DNA from: Cesiribacter sp964504565
GTDB lineage: Bacteria; Bacteroidota; Bacteroidia; Cytophagales; Cyclobacteriaceae
Direction of reading: 5' to 3'
Assembly (NCBI GenBank): GCA_964504565.1
Contig: CAZDEY010000008.1
Span: 1-64,000 of the forward strand
Length of the DNA: 64,000 bases
Shown: positions 1 to 8,922 of the stretch, in pieces
Numbering within the stretch: the stretch's first letter is position 1
Layout: the number at the start of each line of letters is the position of its first letter
Program-made: the position numbers and the translations under genes
The notes under the pieces: generated by a model
Told to the model about the DNA's origin: nothing
Database searches by the model: none
The model's input: only the letters and a program-made list of their open reading frames with translations

Positions 1-1779
1 GCTGGTGATGCCCGCCGGCTCACCAATAGTTATGGCCGCACTGGTTTCAATACAGTTATTTGCATCGGTTACCGTTAGCGTGTAGCTGCCGGCTGGCAAG
101 CCCGAGATATCTTCGGTGGTTTCACCATTGCTCCAGCTATAGGTATAAGGGGCCGTGCCGCCGCTTACGCTCAGCTCAATAGCACCCTGGCTACCGCCAC
201 AGGTTGTAGCACCGCTCGTATTATCTAAGGTAATAACAATGGCATCGGGCTGGCCTACGGTAGCTGAAGCGGTGGTGGTACAGCCGTTCGCGTCGGTTAT
301 CGTTACGCTGTAGCTGCCGGCCACTAGGCTAGCCAGGTCTTCGCTGGTTTCACCGTTGCTCCAGCTATAGGTATAGGGGGCCGTGCCGCCGCTTACGCTA
401 AGCTCAATGCTACCGTCTGCGCCAGCGTTACAGCTTACATCCGTACCGGCCGCACTGGCCGACAATGGTTCGGCCGGTTGAGTTATATTATAAACCCGGC
501 TAAGCGTACAACCGTTAGCGTCGGTTACAAATAAGGTATGAGGGTTGGCCTCTAGGTTATTAAAAAGAATATTTTCGTTAGCTCCTACATTGCTAGCAGA
601 AGCCACTTCAGTGCCTACGGAATTTTCTAATCGTAACTCAAACGTAGGAGTGCCGCCGGTAATGCGGTTAATTTCTATGCTACCGGTAGCTTCACCAGAA
701 CAGTTAACATCGGTTTCCACCGAAAAAACTATTATTTGATCCGGTTCGGTAATAGAATAGCTTTCTACGGCAGAACAGCCGTTGGCATCGGTAACGGTTA
801 CAGTATAAGTTGCCGGACCAAGGTTGCTCAAATCTTCAGTGGTAGCTCCCGTATTCCAGGAAATTGAGTAAGGAGCCGTACCTCCAGAGATAGTTAAATC
901 AATAGCTCCGTTATTACCGCCAAAGCAGGTGCTGTTGGTAACAGCCGCCGATAGCGCCGGAGCTTCGGTTACTTCAATAATTATACTGGCCGTGGCAGTA
1001 CAGCTGTTTACCGTGTACTCAGCATTTATAGTATACGTACCACCTCCGGTTACAGCCGGGTCAAAAGTAGTACCGCTAACCCCGCTACCCGTAAATAAGT
1101 AAGTTCCACCGGAAACCGATGGTGTAAACTGGGTGGTCAGATCTACAATACCGTCGGCATTACAAATTGGTCCTAAATTTGTACCCGAAAGGGTAAGCTC
1201 ATCATTAATAGTAAAAGATTGCTGGGTAGAGCAATTCGTATTTTCATCAAATACATCTACGGTATATGTACCGGCGGCTAAACCGGAAATCGGGTTACTA
1301 ACAAAAGTAACTCCGCCATCTAATGAGTATAGGTAGTTGCCGGAACCGCCGCTGACAGTTAGAGTTATTGATCCATCAGCACTACCTGAACAACTATTAT
1401 CAGTAAATTCCGAATCATCAATAAATACGCCACTTGTAGAAACTAAAACTAGAGGATCAGAAGTATTATCACTGGAGTCATCGTTACCATCAGAAACAAA
1501 AATTGTATAGCCTCCTGGTCTTCTGTCTACAAAAGTAAAAGGCTCATTTAGTTTAATAGTTTCATTTGCTACTGTACTGGGTCCAAACACAAACAAACTA
1601 AAATCTCCATTTTCGTCCGGAACTCCATTAGTAACAGTTATTGTAAACTCACCGTTATTGGCACCGTTACATGGGTTTTTCACCTCAGTTACTGTAAACG
1701 TTGGCTGCGCGGCTACCCCTAAGCTTAGAAGCAGGAATCCAAACAGCGGTATGAATAATTTTTGGTATATCTGTTTCAT
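1..1779 (-). CDS. SprB-repeat surface protein (C-terminus outside window)
   Basis: The minus-strand frame is open from ATG at 1779 to the window edge (593 codons, no stop), so this is the N-terminal part of a larger secreted protein. Residues 1 to about 25 form a signal peptide ending GVAAQP. Behind it lie about five SprB-type repeats with the core SGGTAPYTYSWSNGETT and the ending VTDANGC, as in the Flavobacterium gliding adhesin SprB. The last two visible repeats are nearly identical in DNA (about 103-217 and 331-445, 228 nt apart). A T9SS C-terminal signal would be expected beyond the edge but cannot be seen. It starts 8 nt after the stop of the upstream SprB-repeat gene, so the two are probably cotranscribed. 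Confidence 0.85.
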   Translation of the reverse strand, partial: MKQIYQKLFIPLFGFLLLSLGVAAQPTFTVTEVKNPCNGANNGEFTITVTNGVPDENGDFSLFVFGPSTVANETIKLNEPFTFVDRRPGGYTIFVSDGNDDSSDNTSDPLVLVSTSGVFIDDSEFTDNSCSGSADGSITLTVSGGSGNYLYSLDGGVTFVSNPISGLAAGTYTVDVFDENTNCSTQQSFTINDELTLSGTNLGPICNADGIVDLTTQFTPSVSGGTYLFTGSGVSGTTFDPAVTGGGTYTINAEYTVNSCTATASIIIEVTEAPALSAAVTNSTCFGGNNGAIDLTISGGTAPYSISWNTGATTEDLSNLGPATYTVTVTDANGCSAVESYSITEPDQIIVFSVETDVNCSGEATGSIEINRITGGTPTFELRLENSVGTEVASASNVGANENILFNNLEANPHTLFVTDANGCTLSRVYNITQPAEPLSASAAGTDVSCNAGADGSIELSVSGGTAPYTYSWSNGETSEDLASLVAGSYSVTITDANGCTTTASATVGQPDAIVITLDNTSGATTCGGSQGAIELSVSGGTAPYTYSWSNGETTEDISGLPAGSYTLTVTDANNCIETSAAITIGEPAGITS

Positions 1780-1787
1780 ATAGCTGC

Positions 1788-2297
1788 TTAGTTAATGGTG
1801 ATTGATTGAGTAACCGGACAACCGCCCTTATCCTGAACAATTACCTGATATTTTCCAGGCGATAGACCAGCCTGAACTGAAGAATTATTTTCCTGAGGGT
1901 TCATTCCCCTTCCTAACCAAGTATATGTATAAGGCCCAACTCCACCACTGGCTTCTGCCTTTAAAGTGCGCTGACCGTTTACCGAAAATTCGACAACTTC
2001 TACTTTGATAACAGAGGGTATACTTTTAAGAGATACTGCATAAGTATCCGATTTACCAGAGGCATCCGTTACCACACAGTTGTAAGCGCCCCCTTTAAGG
2101 TCGTTGCGGAAAGCGGTAGTGCCGCCGTCGCTCCACTTATAGGTATAAGGGGCCTGGCCGCCGCTTGCCTTCACCGATACGGTATGCAGCGTGCCGCTAC
2201 AACTTGACTCACTTACGTTGGCACTAACCCGCAGATCCTGTGCTTTAAGCACTGCGCTCAGTCCCACGAAAAACAATAACAGTAAAACTCGTTTCAT
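1788..2297 (-). CDS. small secreted protein with two SprB-like repeats
   Basis: 169 residues. A clear signal peptide (MKRVLLLLFFVGLSAVLKAQ) precedes two SprB-like units, one with GGQAPYTYKWSDGG and one with GGVGPYTYTWLGRG. The protein ends directly after the second unit (SITIN), with no T9SS sorting domain and no lipobox, so it should be periplasmic or released, or bound to a partner. It lies 8 nt upstream of the large SprB-repeat gene and probably shares its transcript. The function is not known; a chaperone or accessory role for the large adhesin is only inferred from the shared repeat and the spacing. It could also be the remnant of a longer adhesin. Confidence 0.75.
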   Translation of the reverse strand: MKRVLLLLFFVGLSAVLKAQDLRVSANVSESSCSGTLHTVSVKASGGQAPYTYKWSDGGTTAFRNDLKGGAYNCVVTDASGKSDTYAVSLKSIPSVIKVEVVEFSVNGQRTLKAEASGGVGPYTYTWLGRGMNPQENNSSVQAGLSPGKYQVIVQDKGGCPVTQSITIN

Positions 2298-2870
2298 CTA
2301 CGTACTCTTAAAGTGGTTACAGTTACACCCTGCCCAACCCTTCTACATCTAACTCAAATGCAGGTAGTTACACCTATGCATTTGTAAAGATGCTAGTATA
2401 TGTGCGGTAAAAAAACTCAATAATTTAGTTAACCCTACATAAGAAATACCTTACGGTTAGTAGGATTGGAGCGAAAAAAATAGGATTGATAAGTTACCAG
2501 ATTCAAAATCGGTCGACCAAGACCTAATCCTTTAAACCTGAAATTTAACCTGATAATTATAAACTACTGAATTATAGCAATTTATCAATCAGGCAAATTT
2601 GATATATCAACAAATTTTAGGTTTACTCTGCCGGAACCTCCCTCAGTTCAACGCCCGCTTCTTCTGACTTAACTACTTGCAATATTACCCTTTTAAATAT
2701 GAATTTTCAAATTACTATGTAATATTTTAATTAATGTTGTTCGCTCTTTAGGGGTTACCTTTTCTTTAAACAACATAAGTGAACGCCTTAACATGGCATT
2801 AAATGCATTTTTCTTAACTTTACCGGCGTATTGTGGTTAACCCACTGTAGACACCCAAACAAAATTTTAG
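2298..2870. other. 573-nt intergenic region between divergent genes
   Basis: AT-rich spacer between the SprB-repeat pair (minus) and aconitase (plus). I see no ORF. It holds an imperfect hairpin at 2355-2384 and, before aconitase, an imperfect -7 element (TAACTTTA at 2815-2822) without a clear TTTG partner. Nothing else was recognised. Confidence 0.6.
2355..2384. repeat. inverted repeat upstream of SprB-repeat genes
   Basis: CAAATGCA at 2355-2362 pairs with TGCATTTG at 2377-2384. Inside it GGT pairs with ACC around a 6-nt loop, leaving a 2-nt bulge (TA). It lies about 58 nt upstream of the 2297 start codon, so it could be an operator or a leader hairpin. There is no U-tract, so it is not a terminator. 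Confidence 0.4.
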
Positions 2871-5141
2871 ATGGCTTTCGATTTAGACATGATTCGCTCA
2901 GTATATAATACCATGGGCGAACGTATTGAACAGGCAAGAAAATTAACCGGCAAACCGCTGACCCTTGCTGAAAAAATCCTCTACTCCCACCTGTACGAAC
3001 CTATGCCCTCCGAGCCTTATAAACGAGGCAAGAGCTACGTAGAATTTGCCCCGGATAGGGTAGCCATGCAAGATGCAACTGCTCAAATGGCTTTGCTTCA
3101 GTTTATGCAGGCCGGCAAAAAGCAAGTGGCAGTACCCAGCACCGTACACTGCGATCACCTGATTCAGGCCGAAGTTGGGGCCGAACAAGATTTAGCTAAA
3201 GCCAATAATAATAATAAAGAAGTATACGAGTTTCTGAGCTCGGTTTCTAATAAATACGGCATAGGCTTCTGGAAGCCGGGTGCGGGTATTATCCACCAGG
3301 TAGTTTTAGAAAACTACGCTTTTCCGGGCGGTATGATGATTGGTACCGACTCGCACACGCCCAATGCCGGTGGTTTAGGTATGATTGCCATTGGTGTTGG
3401 TGGTGCCGATGCGGTTGACGTAATGGCCGGTATGGGCTGGGAACTTAAAATGCCTAAACTAATTGGCGTTAAACTAACCGGCAAGCTAAGCGGCTGGACT
3501 AGCGCCAAAGACGTTATCTTGAAAGTAGCGGGGATACTAACCGTAAAAGGTGGTACCGGATATATTGTAGAATACTTTGGCGAAGGTGCCGATGCTATAA
3601 GCTGTACCGGCAAAGGTACTATTTGTAACATGGGGGCTGAAATTGGGGCTACTACCTCCCTATTTGCCTACGGCGATAAAATGCGCGATTATTTGGTTTC
3701 TACCGATCGCCAGGATGTAGCCGACTTGGCCGAAGGTATGCGTGAGCATCTTAGAGCTGATAAAGAAGTATACGACAATCCGGATAGCTACTATGACCAG
3801 GTTATCGAAATTAACCTGAGCCAACTGGAGCCGCACGTAAACGGACCATTTACCCCGGATGCTGCCTGGCCTATTTCGGAATTTGCCAAAGCGGTAACTG
3901 AGCACGGCTGGCCCGAAAAGCTGGAAGTTGGCCTAATTGGTTCTTGTACTAACTCTTCATACGAAGACCTTACCCGCGCCGCCTCGGTTGCCCAGCAGGC
4001 AGTAGGCAAAAAGCTTAGCGTAAAATCAGAGTTTACTATTACCCCCGGCTCCGAATTGGTACGCTATACGGCTGAACGCGACGGTTTGCTTAGCACCTTC
4101 GGCGATATGGGTGGAGTAGTTCTGGCCAATGCCTGCGGACCCTGTATTGGCCAGTGGGCGCGTCACTCTAATGATCCTAACCGCAAAAACTCAATTATTA
4201 CCTCGTTTAACCGAAACTTTGCCAAGCGTAACGATGGTAATCCTAATACCCACGCATTTGTAGCTTCTCCGGAAATTGTAACTGCCCTCTCTATTGCTGG
4301 CAATTTAACTTTTAACCCGCTACGCGATAAGCTGACCAACGAAAACGGAGAAGAGGTAATGCTGGACGAGCCGCAGGGTATTGAATTACCGGCTCAGGGG
4401 TTTGCCGTTGAAGATGCCGGCTATCAGGAACCAGCCGAAGACGGCAGCAGTGTAAATGTAATTGTGAGTGAAACCAGCGATCGCCTGGAATTGCTTACCC
4501 CCTTCCGCCCCAACCGTACCGAAGACTTCCAGGGCTTGCGCTTACTAATTAAAGCCAAAGGCAAGTGTACCACCGACCATATTTCTATGGCCGGTCCGTG
4601 GTTAAAGTATCGTGGCCACCTGGACAATATCAGTAATAATATGCTGATTGGCGCTATAAACTACTATAACGACGCTACTAATAAGGTAAAAAACCAAGTA
4701 ACCGGTGAATACGGTGAAGTGCCGGCCGTTCAGCGGGTATACAAGCGCGAAGGTATTGGTACCGTAGTAGTAGGTGACGATAACTATGGTGAAGGCAGCA
4801 GCCGCGAGCACGCTGCTATGGAACCGCGTCACCTAGGCGTTCGGGTAATATTGGTAAAATCTTTTGCGCGTATTCACGAAACCAACCTTAAAAAGCAGGG
4901 TATGCTGGGCATTACGTTTGCCGACCCTAGCGACTACGATAAGGTGCAGGAAGATGATACCATCGATATCCTGGGCTTAGACAACTTCTCGCCGGATAGC
5001 AAATTCACCGTGAAGCTAACCCACGCCGATGGTTCTACTGACGAGTTTAAGGCTAACCACACCTATAATGAAAACCAAATTGACTGGTTCTGGGCTGGTT
5101 CCGCACTTAACTTAATTAAGCAGCGCGAAGGTGCCGTTTAG
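2871..5141 (+). CDS. acn: aconitate hydratase
   Basis: 756 residues. The enzyme interconverts citrate and isocitrate in the TCA cycle. The three [4Fe-4S] ligands are visible as Cys359 (GSCTNSS), Cys422 and Cys425 (ACGPCIGQW). The swivel domain in the last 200 residues carries YGEGSSREHAAMEPR. Length and motifs fit the mitochondrial-type aconitases that Bacteroidota use, rather than the roughly 900-residue AcnA or AcnB of Proteobacteria. The gene stands alone and is followed by a strong terminator at 5168-5200. No convincing promoter was found. The identification is secure. Confidence 0.97.
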   Translation: MAFDLDMIRSVYNTMGERIEQARKLTGKPLTLAEKILYSHLYEPMPSEPYKRGKSYVEFAPDRVAMQDATAQMALLQFMQAGKKQVAVPSTVHCDHLIQAEVGAEQDLAKANNNNKEVYEFLSSVSNKYGIGFWKPGAGIIHQVVLENYAFPGGMMIGTDSHTPNAGGLGMIAIGVGGADAVDVMAGMGWELKMPKLIGVKLTGKLSGWTSAKDVILKVAGILTVKGGTGYIVEYFGEGADAISCTGKGTICNMGAEIGATTSLFAYGDKMRDYLVSTDRQDVADLAEGMREHLRADKEVYDNPDSYYDQVIEINLSQLEPHVNGPFTPDAAWPISEFAKAVTEHGWPEKLEVGLIGSCTNSSYEDLTRAASVAQQAVGKKLSVKSEFTITPGSELVRYTAERDGLLSTFGDMGGVVLANACGPCIGQWARHSNDPNRKNSIITSFNRNFAKRNDGNPNTHAFVASPEIVTALSIAGNLTFNPLRDKLTNENGEEVMLDEPQGIELPAQGFAVEDAGYQEPAEDGSSVNVIVSETSDRLELLTPFRPNRTEDFQGLRLLIKAKGKCTTDHISMAGPWLKYRGHLDNISNNMLIGAINYYNDATNKVKNQVTGEYGEVPAVQRVYKREGIGTVVVGDDNYGEGSSREHAAMEPRHLGVRVILVKSFARIHETNLKKQGMLGITFADPSDYDKVQEDDTIDILGLDNFSPDSKFTVKLTHADGSTDEFKANHTYNENQIDWFWAGSALNLIKQREGAV

Positions 5142-5167
5142 TTGATCGATAGTTAAGATAACACCTA

Positions 5168-5200
5168 CAAGAGCAGTTCAAATTGAGCTGCTCTTTTTAT
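5168..5200 (+). terminator. intrinsic terminator after aconitase
   Basis: GAGCAGTTCAA pairs with TTGAGCTGCTC (one G-U pair; the innermost bases form the loop). The second arm is followed by TTTTT. It lies 27 nt after the aconitase stop. Confidence 0.85.
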
Positions 5201-5207
5201 TTGCAGC

Positions 5208-5477
5208 TTATTGGTGCTTAGTAAAATTCTCCTTCACCAGCTTCGTAGCATCGGTCGGCTTTACTTCGCCTAGCCAGTTATCACCCACTATTGCTACCGG
5301 AGCCTGCTTGCAGCGGCCGGTACATTTAACCTTAAATATTTTAGTAGATTTCTTCAACCCCTCTTCGTCAACCGCATGCTTAAAGGCTTTTTGCAAGGCC
5401 TTGCCCTCCGCTTTGCACTTCTTGCCGTTGCACACAAATATAAAGTTGGTAAACTTGCTATAGTCTTTTTTACTCAT
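5208..5477 (-). CDS. (2Fe-2S) thioredoxin-like ferredoxin domain protein
   Basis: 89 residues. Four cysteines in the pattern CNGKKC near the N-terminus and CTGRC about 35 residues later match the thioredoxin-like [2Fe-2S] ferredoxin fold, as in the NuoE C-terminal half and the clostridial or Azotobacter-type small ferredoxins. It is rich in lysine and has no signal peptide, so it should be a cytosolic electron carrier. The redox partner is not visible; the neighbours are aconitase (convergent) and a DUF819 membrane protein. The ATG at 5477 is the only sensible start. Confidence 0.8.
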   Translation of the reverse strand: MSKKDYSKFTNFIFVCNGKKCKAEGKALQKAFKHAVDEEGLKKSTKIFKVKCTGRCKQAPVAIVGDNWLGEVKPTDATKLVKENFTKHQ

Positions 5478-5613
5478 GTTTTAGAAGGTAAAAGTTAGAG
5501 GTTAGAGAATTTAAAAATTTGGAAAATAGTTTTCATTGATGGGCAACCCTATCGAAGCGCAACTTCACAACTTCACTACCTGATAACTTAAGAACTAAGC
5601 ACCAGGCACCAAA

Positions 5614-6905
5614 TTAACCAATTCCCCCCGCTACCCATTGCATTAGTATGCCGCAGAGGTAAGCCCCGTACGTACCCACCGCGTAGCCTAGCACCGCCAG
5701 CAACACACCAACCGGGGCTAAGCTTTCGTGAAAGGCACTGGCTACTACCGGAGCTGAAGCGGCCCCGCCAACATTAGCCTGACTGCCAACTGCGGTAAAG
5801 AAGAACGGAGCTTTAATAAGGTAAGCTATAGTCAGCATAATAGTTACGTGAACTAGCATCCAAATTAAGCCTACAATAAATAAACCCGGATTACCAGCAA
5901 TATCCAGTACGTTCATTTCTAGCCCAATGGTGGCTACTAAAATGTAAATCATAACCCCTCCCAAACGCGACGCCCCTACGCCTTCTAATTTTTTTACCCG
6001 GGTTAAAGATAGCAGCAAGCCAACGGTAGTTGCTATTACCACTAACCAAAAAAATTGACTAGTCAGGCTTAACTCGGCTAAAAAAGGATAATTCTGTTCA
6101 ATTTCGGCCGATATGCCATTGGCAAAAAAATGAGCTAAGGAAGTTACGGCAAAGCCTACGCCTAAAATTTTAACCACATCGGCCAAGGCTGGCATTTTGG
6201 CAATACTAAGTCGGTAATTTTCAATACGCGCCCGTACTTCATCAATGGCGCTGGAATCGGCCCTAAAAAATGCATCCACCCGCTTGCTGCGGCCGGCACC
6301 AAATAGTAGAAAAGCCATCCAGATATTAGCTACAATTACATCTACCGTAACCATAGTGGTAAACACCTCCGGCTGCACTTCAAACACTTCCTTCATGGCA
6401 GTTTGGTTAGCTCCGCCGCCAATCCAGCTACNNNNNNNNNNNNNNNNNNNNNNNNNNNNNNNNNAATGGTGGTCAGGCCCCGCCACACCTCATCGCCGGC
6501 AACTATTGAAGGAGCAAATTGCCCTACCAGCCATAAGGCAATTGGGCCACCCAGTACAATACCCAGCGTTCCTGCAAAAAACATAATGACTGCCTTACCG
6601 CCTAACTGGCGCAATCCCTTAAAATCTATACTGATGGTAAGCAGTACTAATGCGGTAGGTAATAAGTACCGGCTGGCCATATAATATAGCCGGCTTTGGT
6701 GCGGATCGGCAATTTCAAAGGTGTTTAATAGACTAGGCAGGAAGTAGCACAGCAAAAGTGCCGGTACAAACGTGTAGAATTTTTGCCAGAAAGCACTTTT
6801 GTGGGTACTGGTATAAAATATTAACCCTAAAATGCCCATTAAAAGGCCAAATAGAACTGTATCGTTAGTTATTAAAACCTCTCGAACTGTGGTGGTATCT
6901 TCCAT
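5614..6905 (-). CDS. DUF819 family membrane protein, interrupted by assembly gap
   Basis: Two open frames on either side of a 33-N run (6432-6464) make up one DUF819 (YjcL-like) protein of roughly 420 residues. The N-terminal part starts at ATG 6905 and ends at WRGLTTI; the C-terminal part resumes at SWIGGGANQTAMKE and ends at 5614. About ten hydrophobic segments are visible. The family consists of polytopic membrane proteins of unproven substrate. The two parts are in different frames across the N run, so the placeholder length is wrong and the gene is probably intact in the organism. It shares its strand with the ferredoxin gene but is separated from it by 136 nt. Confidence 0.85.
6432..6464. 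other. assembly gap (33 N)
   Basis: Run of 33 undetermined bases inside the DUF819 gene. Reading frames on the two sides agree only if the true missing length is 3k+1 nucleotides. If family members read TIAGSWIGGG here, only four bases would be missing. Confidence 0.95.
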
Positions 6906-7126
6906 TAGTAATCTAAAAGTTGAAAGGCTGAAAATACGGATTTTTTTACTAGTTGGTAGAATAGATTATAATACACAGCTACCCAATTAAATAATGCTGC
7001 AAATAAATTGAGTGTAATATTAACTTATATCCAAACCTTTCCTATAATCATGAGGTAGCGGTTGAGTTTTGACCAGTAAGGCAAGTTACTTTCACTCTAC
7101 AGTAACATTTCTATATACCCCCGCCC

Positions 7127-7768
7127 CTATTTATCTAACGCTTCCCTTACCACAACTGAAAGCTCGCTGAGCATCATGCCGGTTGCCCCCCAAACCACCC
7201 TACTGTGCAGGGCAAAATAAGGGGTGCTCAGTGGGTTACTAATGCCCGGTGGCTGTTCGGTTTCTTTAATTAAAGAAGGTTCCAGCAAACTGGCTAGCGG
7301 GGTTTCCAGAATTTCGCTAACTTCTAATGCATCCGGAATGAATTTTGGGATAACCGAGGTATAACCAATTATTGGACTCACCAAGAACCGGCTGGGGGGT
7401 ATATATAAATCAGTAAGTTGGCCTATAACCTTTACAGCAGCCTGAGGCACCCCTATCTCTTCCTCGGTTTCCCTAAGGGCGGTGTGTATAATATCGCGAT
7501 CGTTAGCCTCAACCTTGCCGCCCGGTAAGCCTACCTGTCCACTATGGTGCCCATCGTATTCCGGGCGCTGAATTAAGGGAAAATGCCAACCGGAAGGAGT
7601 TTGATAAAACAGCACCAACACTGCCCCCCGCCGGGCATTGGCCGGGGGTTTTAATTTAAAACGGGCCTCCAGTTGGGCTTGGGGGGCCATTTTAGCCTGG
7701 GCGGCCGGCCCTGGCAAGGGCAACCGTAGGCGATCTTCTAAGCTTGATATAAATTGGCTATCGTTCAT
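7127..7768 (-). CDS. Nudix hydrolase, CoA-pyrophosphatase (NudL) type
   Basis: 213 residues. The segment PLIQRPEYDGHHSGQVGLPG followed by GGKVEAND and ALRETEEEIGV matches the extended CoAse signature: an upstream R-containing block plus a Nudix box that lacks the usual Glu before the x7 spacer, as in NudL. Such enzymes cleave coenzyme A and its derivatives to 3',5'-ADP and phosphopantetheine. The catalytic REXXEE is intact. It is a cytosolic protein. Its start codon lies only 13 nt after the terminator stem of the upstream ferritin gene. The assignment to the family is firm; the substrate is inferred. Confidence 0.85.
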   Translation of the reverse strand: MNDSQFISSLEDRLRLPLPGPAAQAKMAPQAQLEARFKLKPPANARRGAVLVLFYQTPSGWHFPLIQRPEYDGHHSGQVGLPGGKVEANDRDIIHTALRETEEEIGVPQAAVKVIGQLTDLYIPPSRFLVSPIIGYTSVIPKFIPDALEVSEILETPLASLLEPSLIKETEQPPGISNPLSTPYFALHSRVVWGATGMMLSELSVVVREALDK

Positions 7769-7770
7769 TA

Positions 7771-7801
7771 AAAATAAAAAAAGCCCCGCCAGAACGGGGC
7801 T
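7771..7801 (-). terminator. intrinsic terminator after ferritin, abutting Nudix start
   Basis: On the minus strand AGCCCCG (7795-7801) pairs with CGGGGCT (7782-7788) and is followed by a U-rich tract TTTTTTTATTTTT that ends 2 nt before the ATG of the Nudix gene at 7768. Confidence 0.9.
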
Positions 7802-7832
7802 ACTTCACTAAATTTATGACGAAATCAACGTA

Positions 7833-8366
7833 CTAAGAGTTACCTCCATCGTACTTGATTTTGGCAATTTGCTGATCGATCATGTACTGACCTACGCCTT
7901 CTTCACCAATAACCTCAAACAGTTCCAGGCCACGGCGGGCTACGTACTCCTCTTCAATTTGTTCTTGCAAGAACCACTGCAAAAAGGCTACGGTAGTAAA
8001 GTCTTGCACCTTATGGCACTTGGCCACAACTTTATTTATAGACTGAGTAATGCTGATTTCTTGTTCTAAAGCCTGCTCAAATACACTCCGGAAGCTTTCA
8101 AAGTCCTGCGGAACGTTGCTTACTTCCGGCGACAGGGCCCGGCCGCCCAAATCGGTTATATACTTGAAAATTTTAAGCATATGGGCGCGCTCTTCCTCGG
8201 CCTGCTTATAAAAGTAACCGGCACTATTATCAAATCCGTGGCGGTCGCACCAGCTGCCCATTGCCAAATATACCGATGAAGAATGGGCTTCACGCTTCAT
8301 CTGCTCGTTTAACATGCTTTCAACTTCTTCTTGCAATGAAGTCTTAAGTCTTAATATATCTTTCAT
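7833..8366 (-). CDS. ftnA: ferritin
   Basis: 177 residues. Non-haem bacterial ferritin that oxidises Fe(II) and stores iron in a 24-subunit cage. Ferroxidase-type residues are visible: Glu in the first helix, Tyr in SSSVYLAMGSW, and the EEERAHMLK helix; EQIEEEY is seen near residue 130. The start was set at the ATG at 8366 (MKDILRL), preceded by AGGAA 9 nt upstream. An in-frame extension to 8411 exists but adds a non-ferritin tail. It is followed by a strong terminator at 7771-7801. Confidence 0.94.
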   Translation of the reverse strand: MKDILRLKTSLQEEVESMLNEQMKREAHSSSVYLAMGSWCDRHGFDNSAGYFYKQAEEERAHMLKIFKYITDLGGRALSPEVSNVPQDFESFRSVFEQALEQEISITQSINKVVAKCHKVQDFTTVAFLQWFLQEQIEEEYVARRGLELFEVIGEEGVGQYMIDQQIAKIKYDGGNS

Positions 8367-8463
8367 AATAAATTCCTGTTTACTGAAACTACAGTATAAA
8401 TATAACAGCAATAATGGAAGATAGATTTCTTCGTAAACAATTTAAAATGATTCCAGAGTGAAA

Positions 8464-8811
8464 TCAGGCAAACTGATAAGCCCGGTAGAGTTGGGCGTGT
8501 AGCATACTATTCAGGTTCATTCCGAAGCGGGCCCCCTGAAGCAGTTCGTTAAATTCTAGCAATTCGTGAACCGATAAAATGAAAATTCGGTCGCAGCCGC
8601 AAGGTTTTAATATTTCAACATCGGCCGCTTGGCTATCCAGCATAGCCTCAACGCTAATACTTTCTGCCTGCCTTAGTAAGGAAACAAAGCTGGGAAAATT
8701 AAAACTACTCTCGCGACCCTGCCACTCCACAACTAATTTAACCGAACGGTTATCTTGCCAGATAATGCCCTGCCGGGTTCTAAACAATTCTATACAGTGC
8801 GCTTGCATCAT
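8464..8811 (-). CDS. conserved hypothetical protein
   Basis: About 115 residues, starting with tandem ATG codons at 8811 and 8808. I do not recognise the family. Visible traits: an N-terminal Cys and His (MMQAHC), a beta-rich first half (GIIWQDNRSVKLVVEWQG), a CGCDR motif near residue 74, and a helical C-terminus. No signal peptide or membrane segment is present, so it should be cytosolic. A full Bacteroidota promoter (8818-8850) sits so close that the mRNA would start at or within a few bases of the ATG. The gene is divergent from the DUF4142 lipoprotein. Confidence 0.65.
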   Translation of the reverse strand: MMQAHCIELFRTRQGIIWQDNRSVKLVVEWQGRESSFNFPSFVSLLRQAESISVEAMLDSQAADVEILKPCGCDRIFILSVHELLEFNELLQGARFGMNLNSMLHAQLYRAYQFA

Positions 8812-8817
8812 TCGGCA

Positions 8818-8850
8818 CAAATATAACTTTTAATTTATATCCAGTCCAAA
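8818..8850 (-). promoter_or_regulatory. Bacteroidota-type promoter (near-leaderless)
   Basis: On the minus strand TTTG (8847-8850), 21-nt spacer, TATATTTG (8818-8825). Both boxes are perfect matches to the TTTG / TAnnTTTG consensus. The predicted transcription start is about 8814, three bases before the ATG at 8811. Confidence 0.75.
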
Positions 8851-8922
8851 TAAAAAGCCTTCGGAAATTGCCTAAAAAACTTTTACCGGTATTTGAAGTT
8901 CCAACATAAACCAAGAAGTAGT

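Noticed and set aside
2815..2822. TAACTTTA as a promoter -7 box of aconitase
   Set aside because: Last base differs from the consensus and no TTTG is found 17-23 nt upstream.
3314..3631. Minus-strand ORF of 105 codons inside aconitase
   Set aside because: Shadow of a secure aconitase frame; composition (Pro, Ile, Ser rich) is typical of antisense reading.
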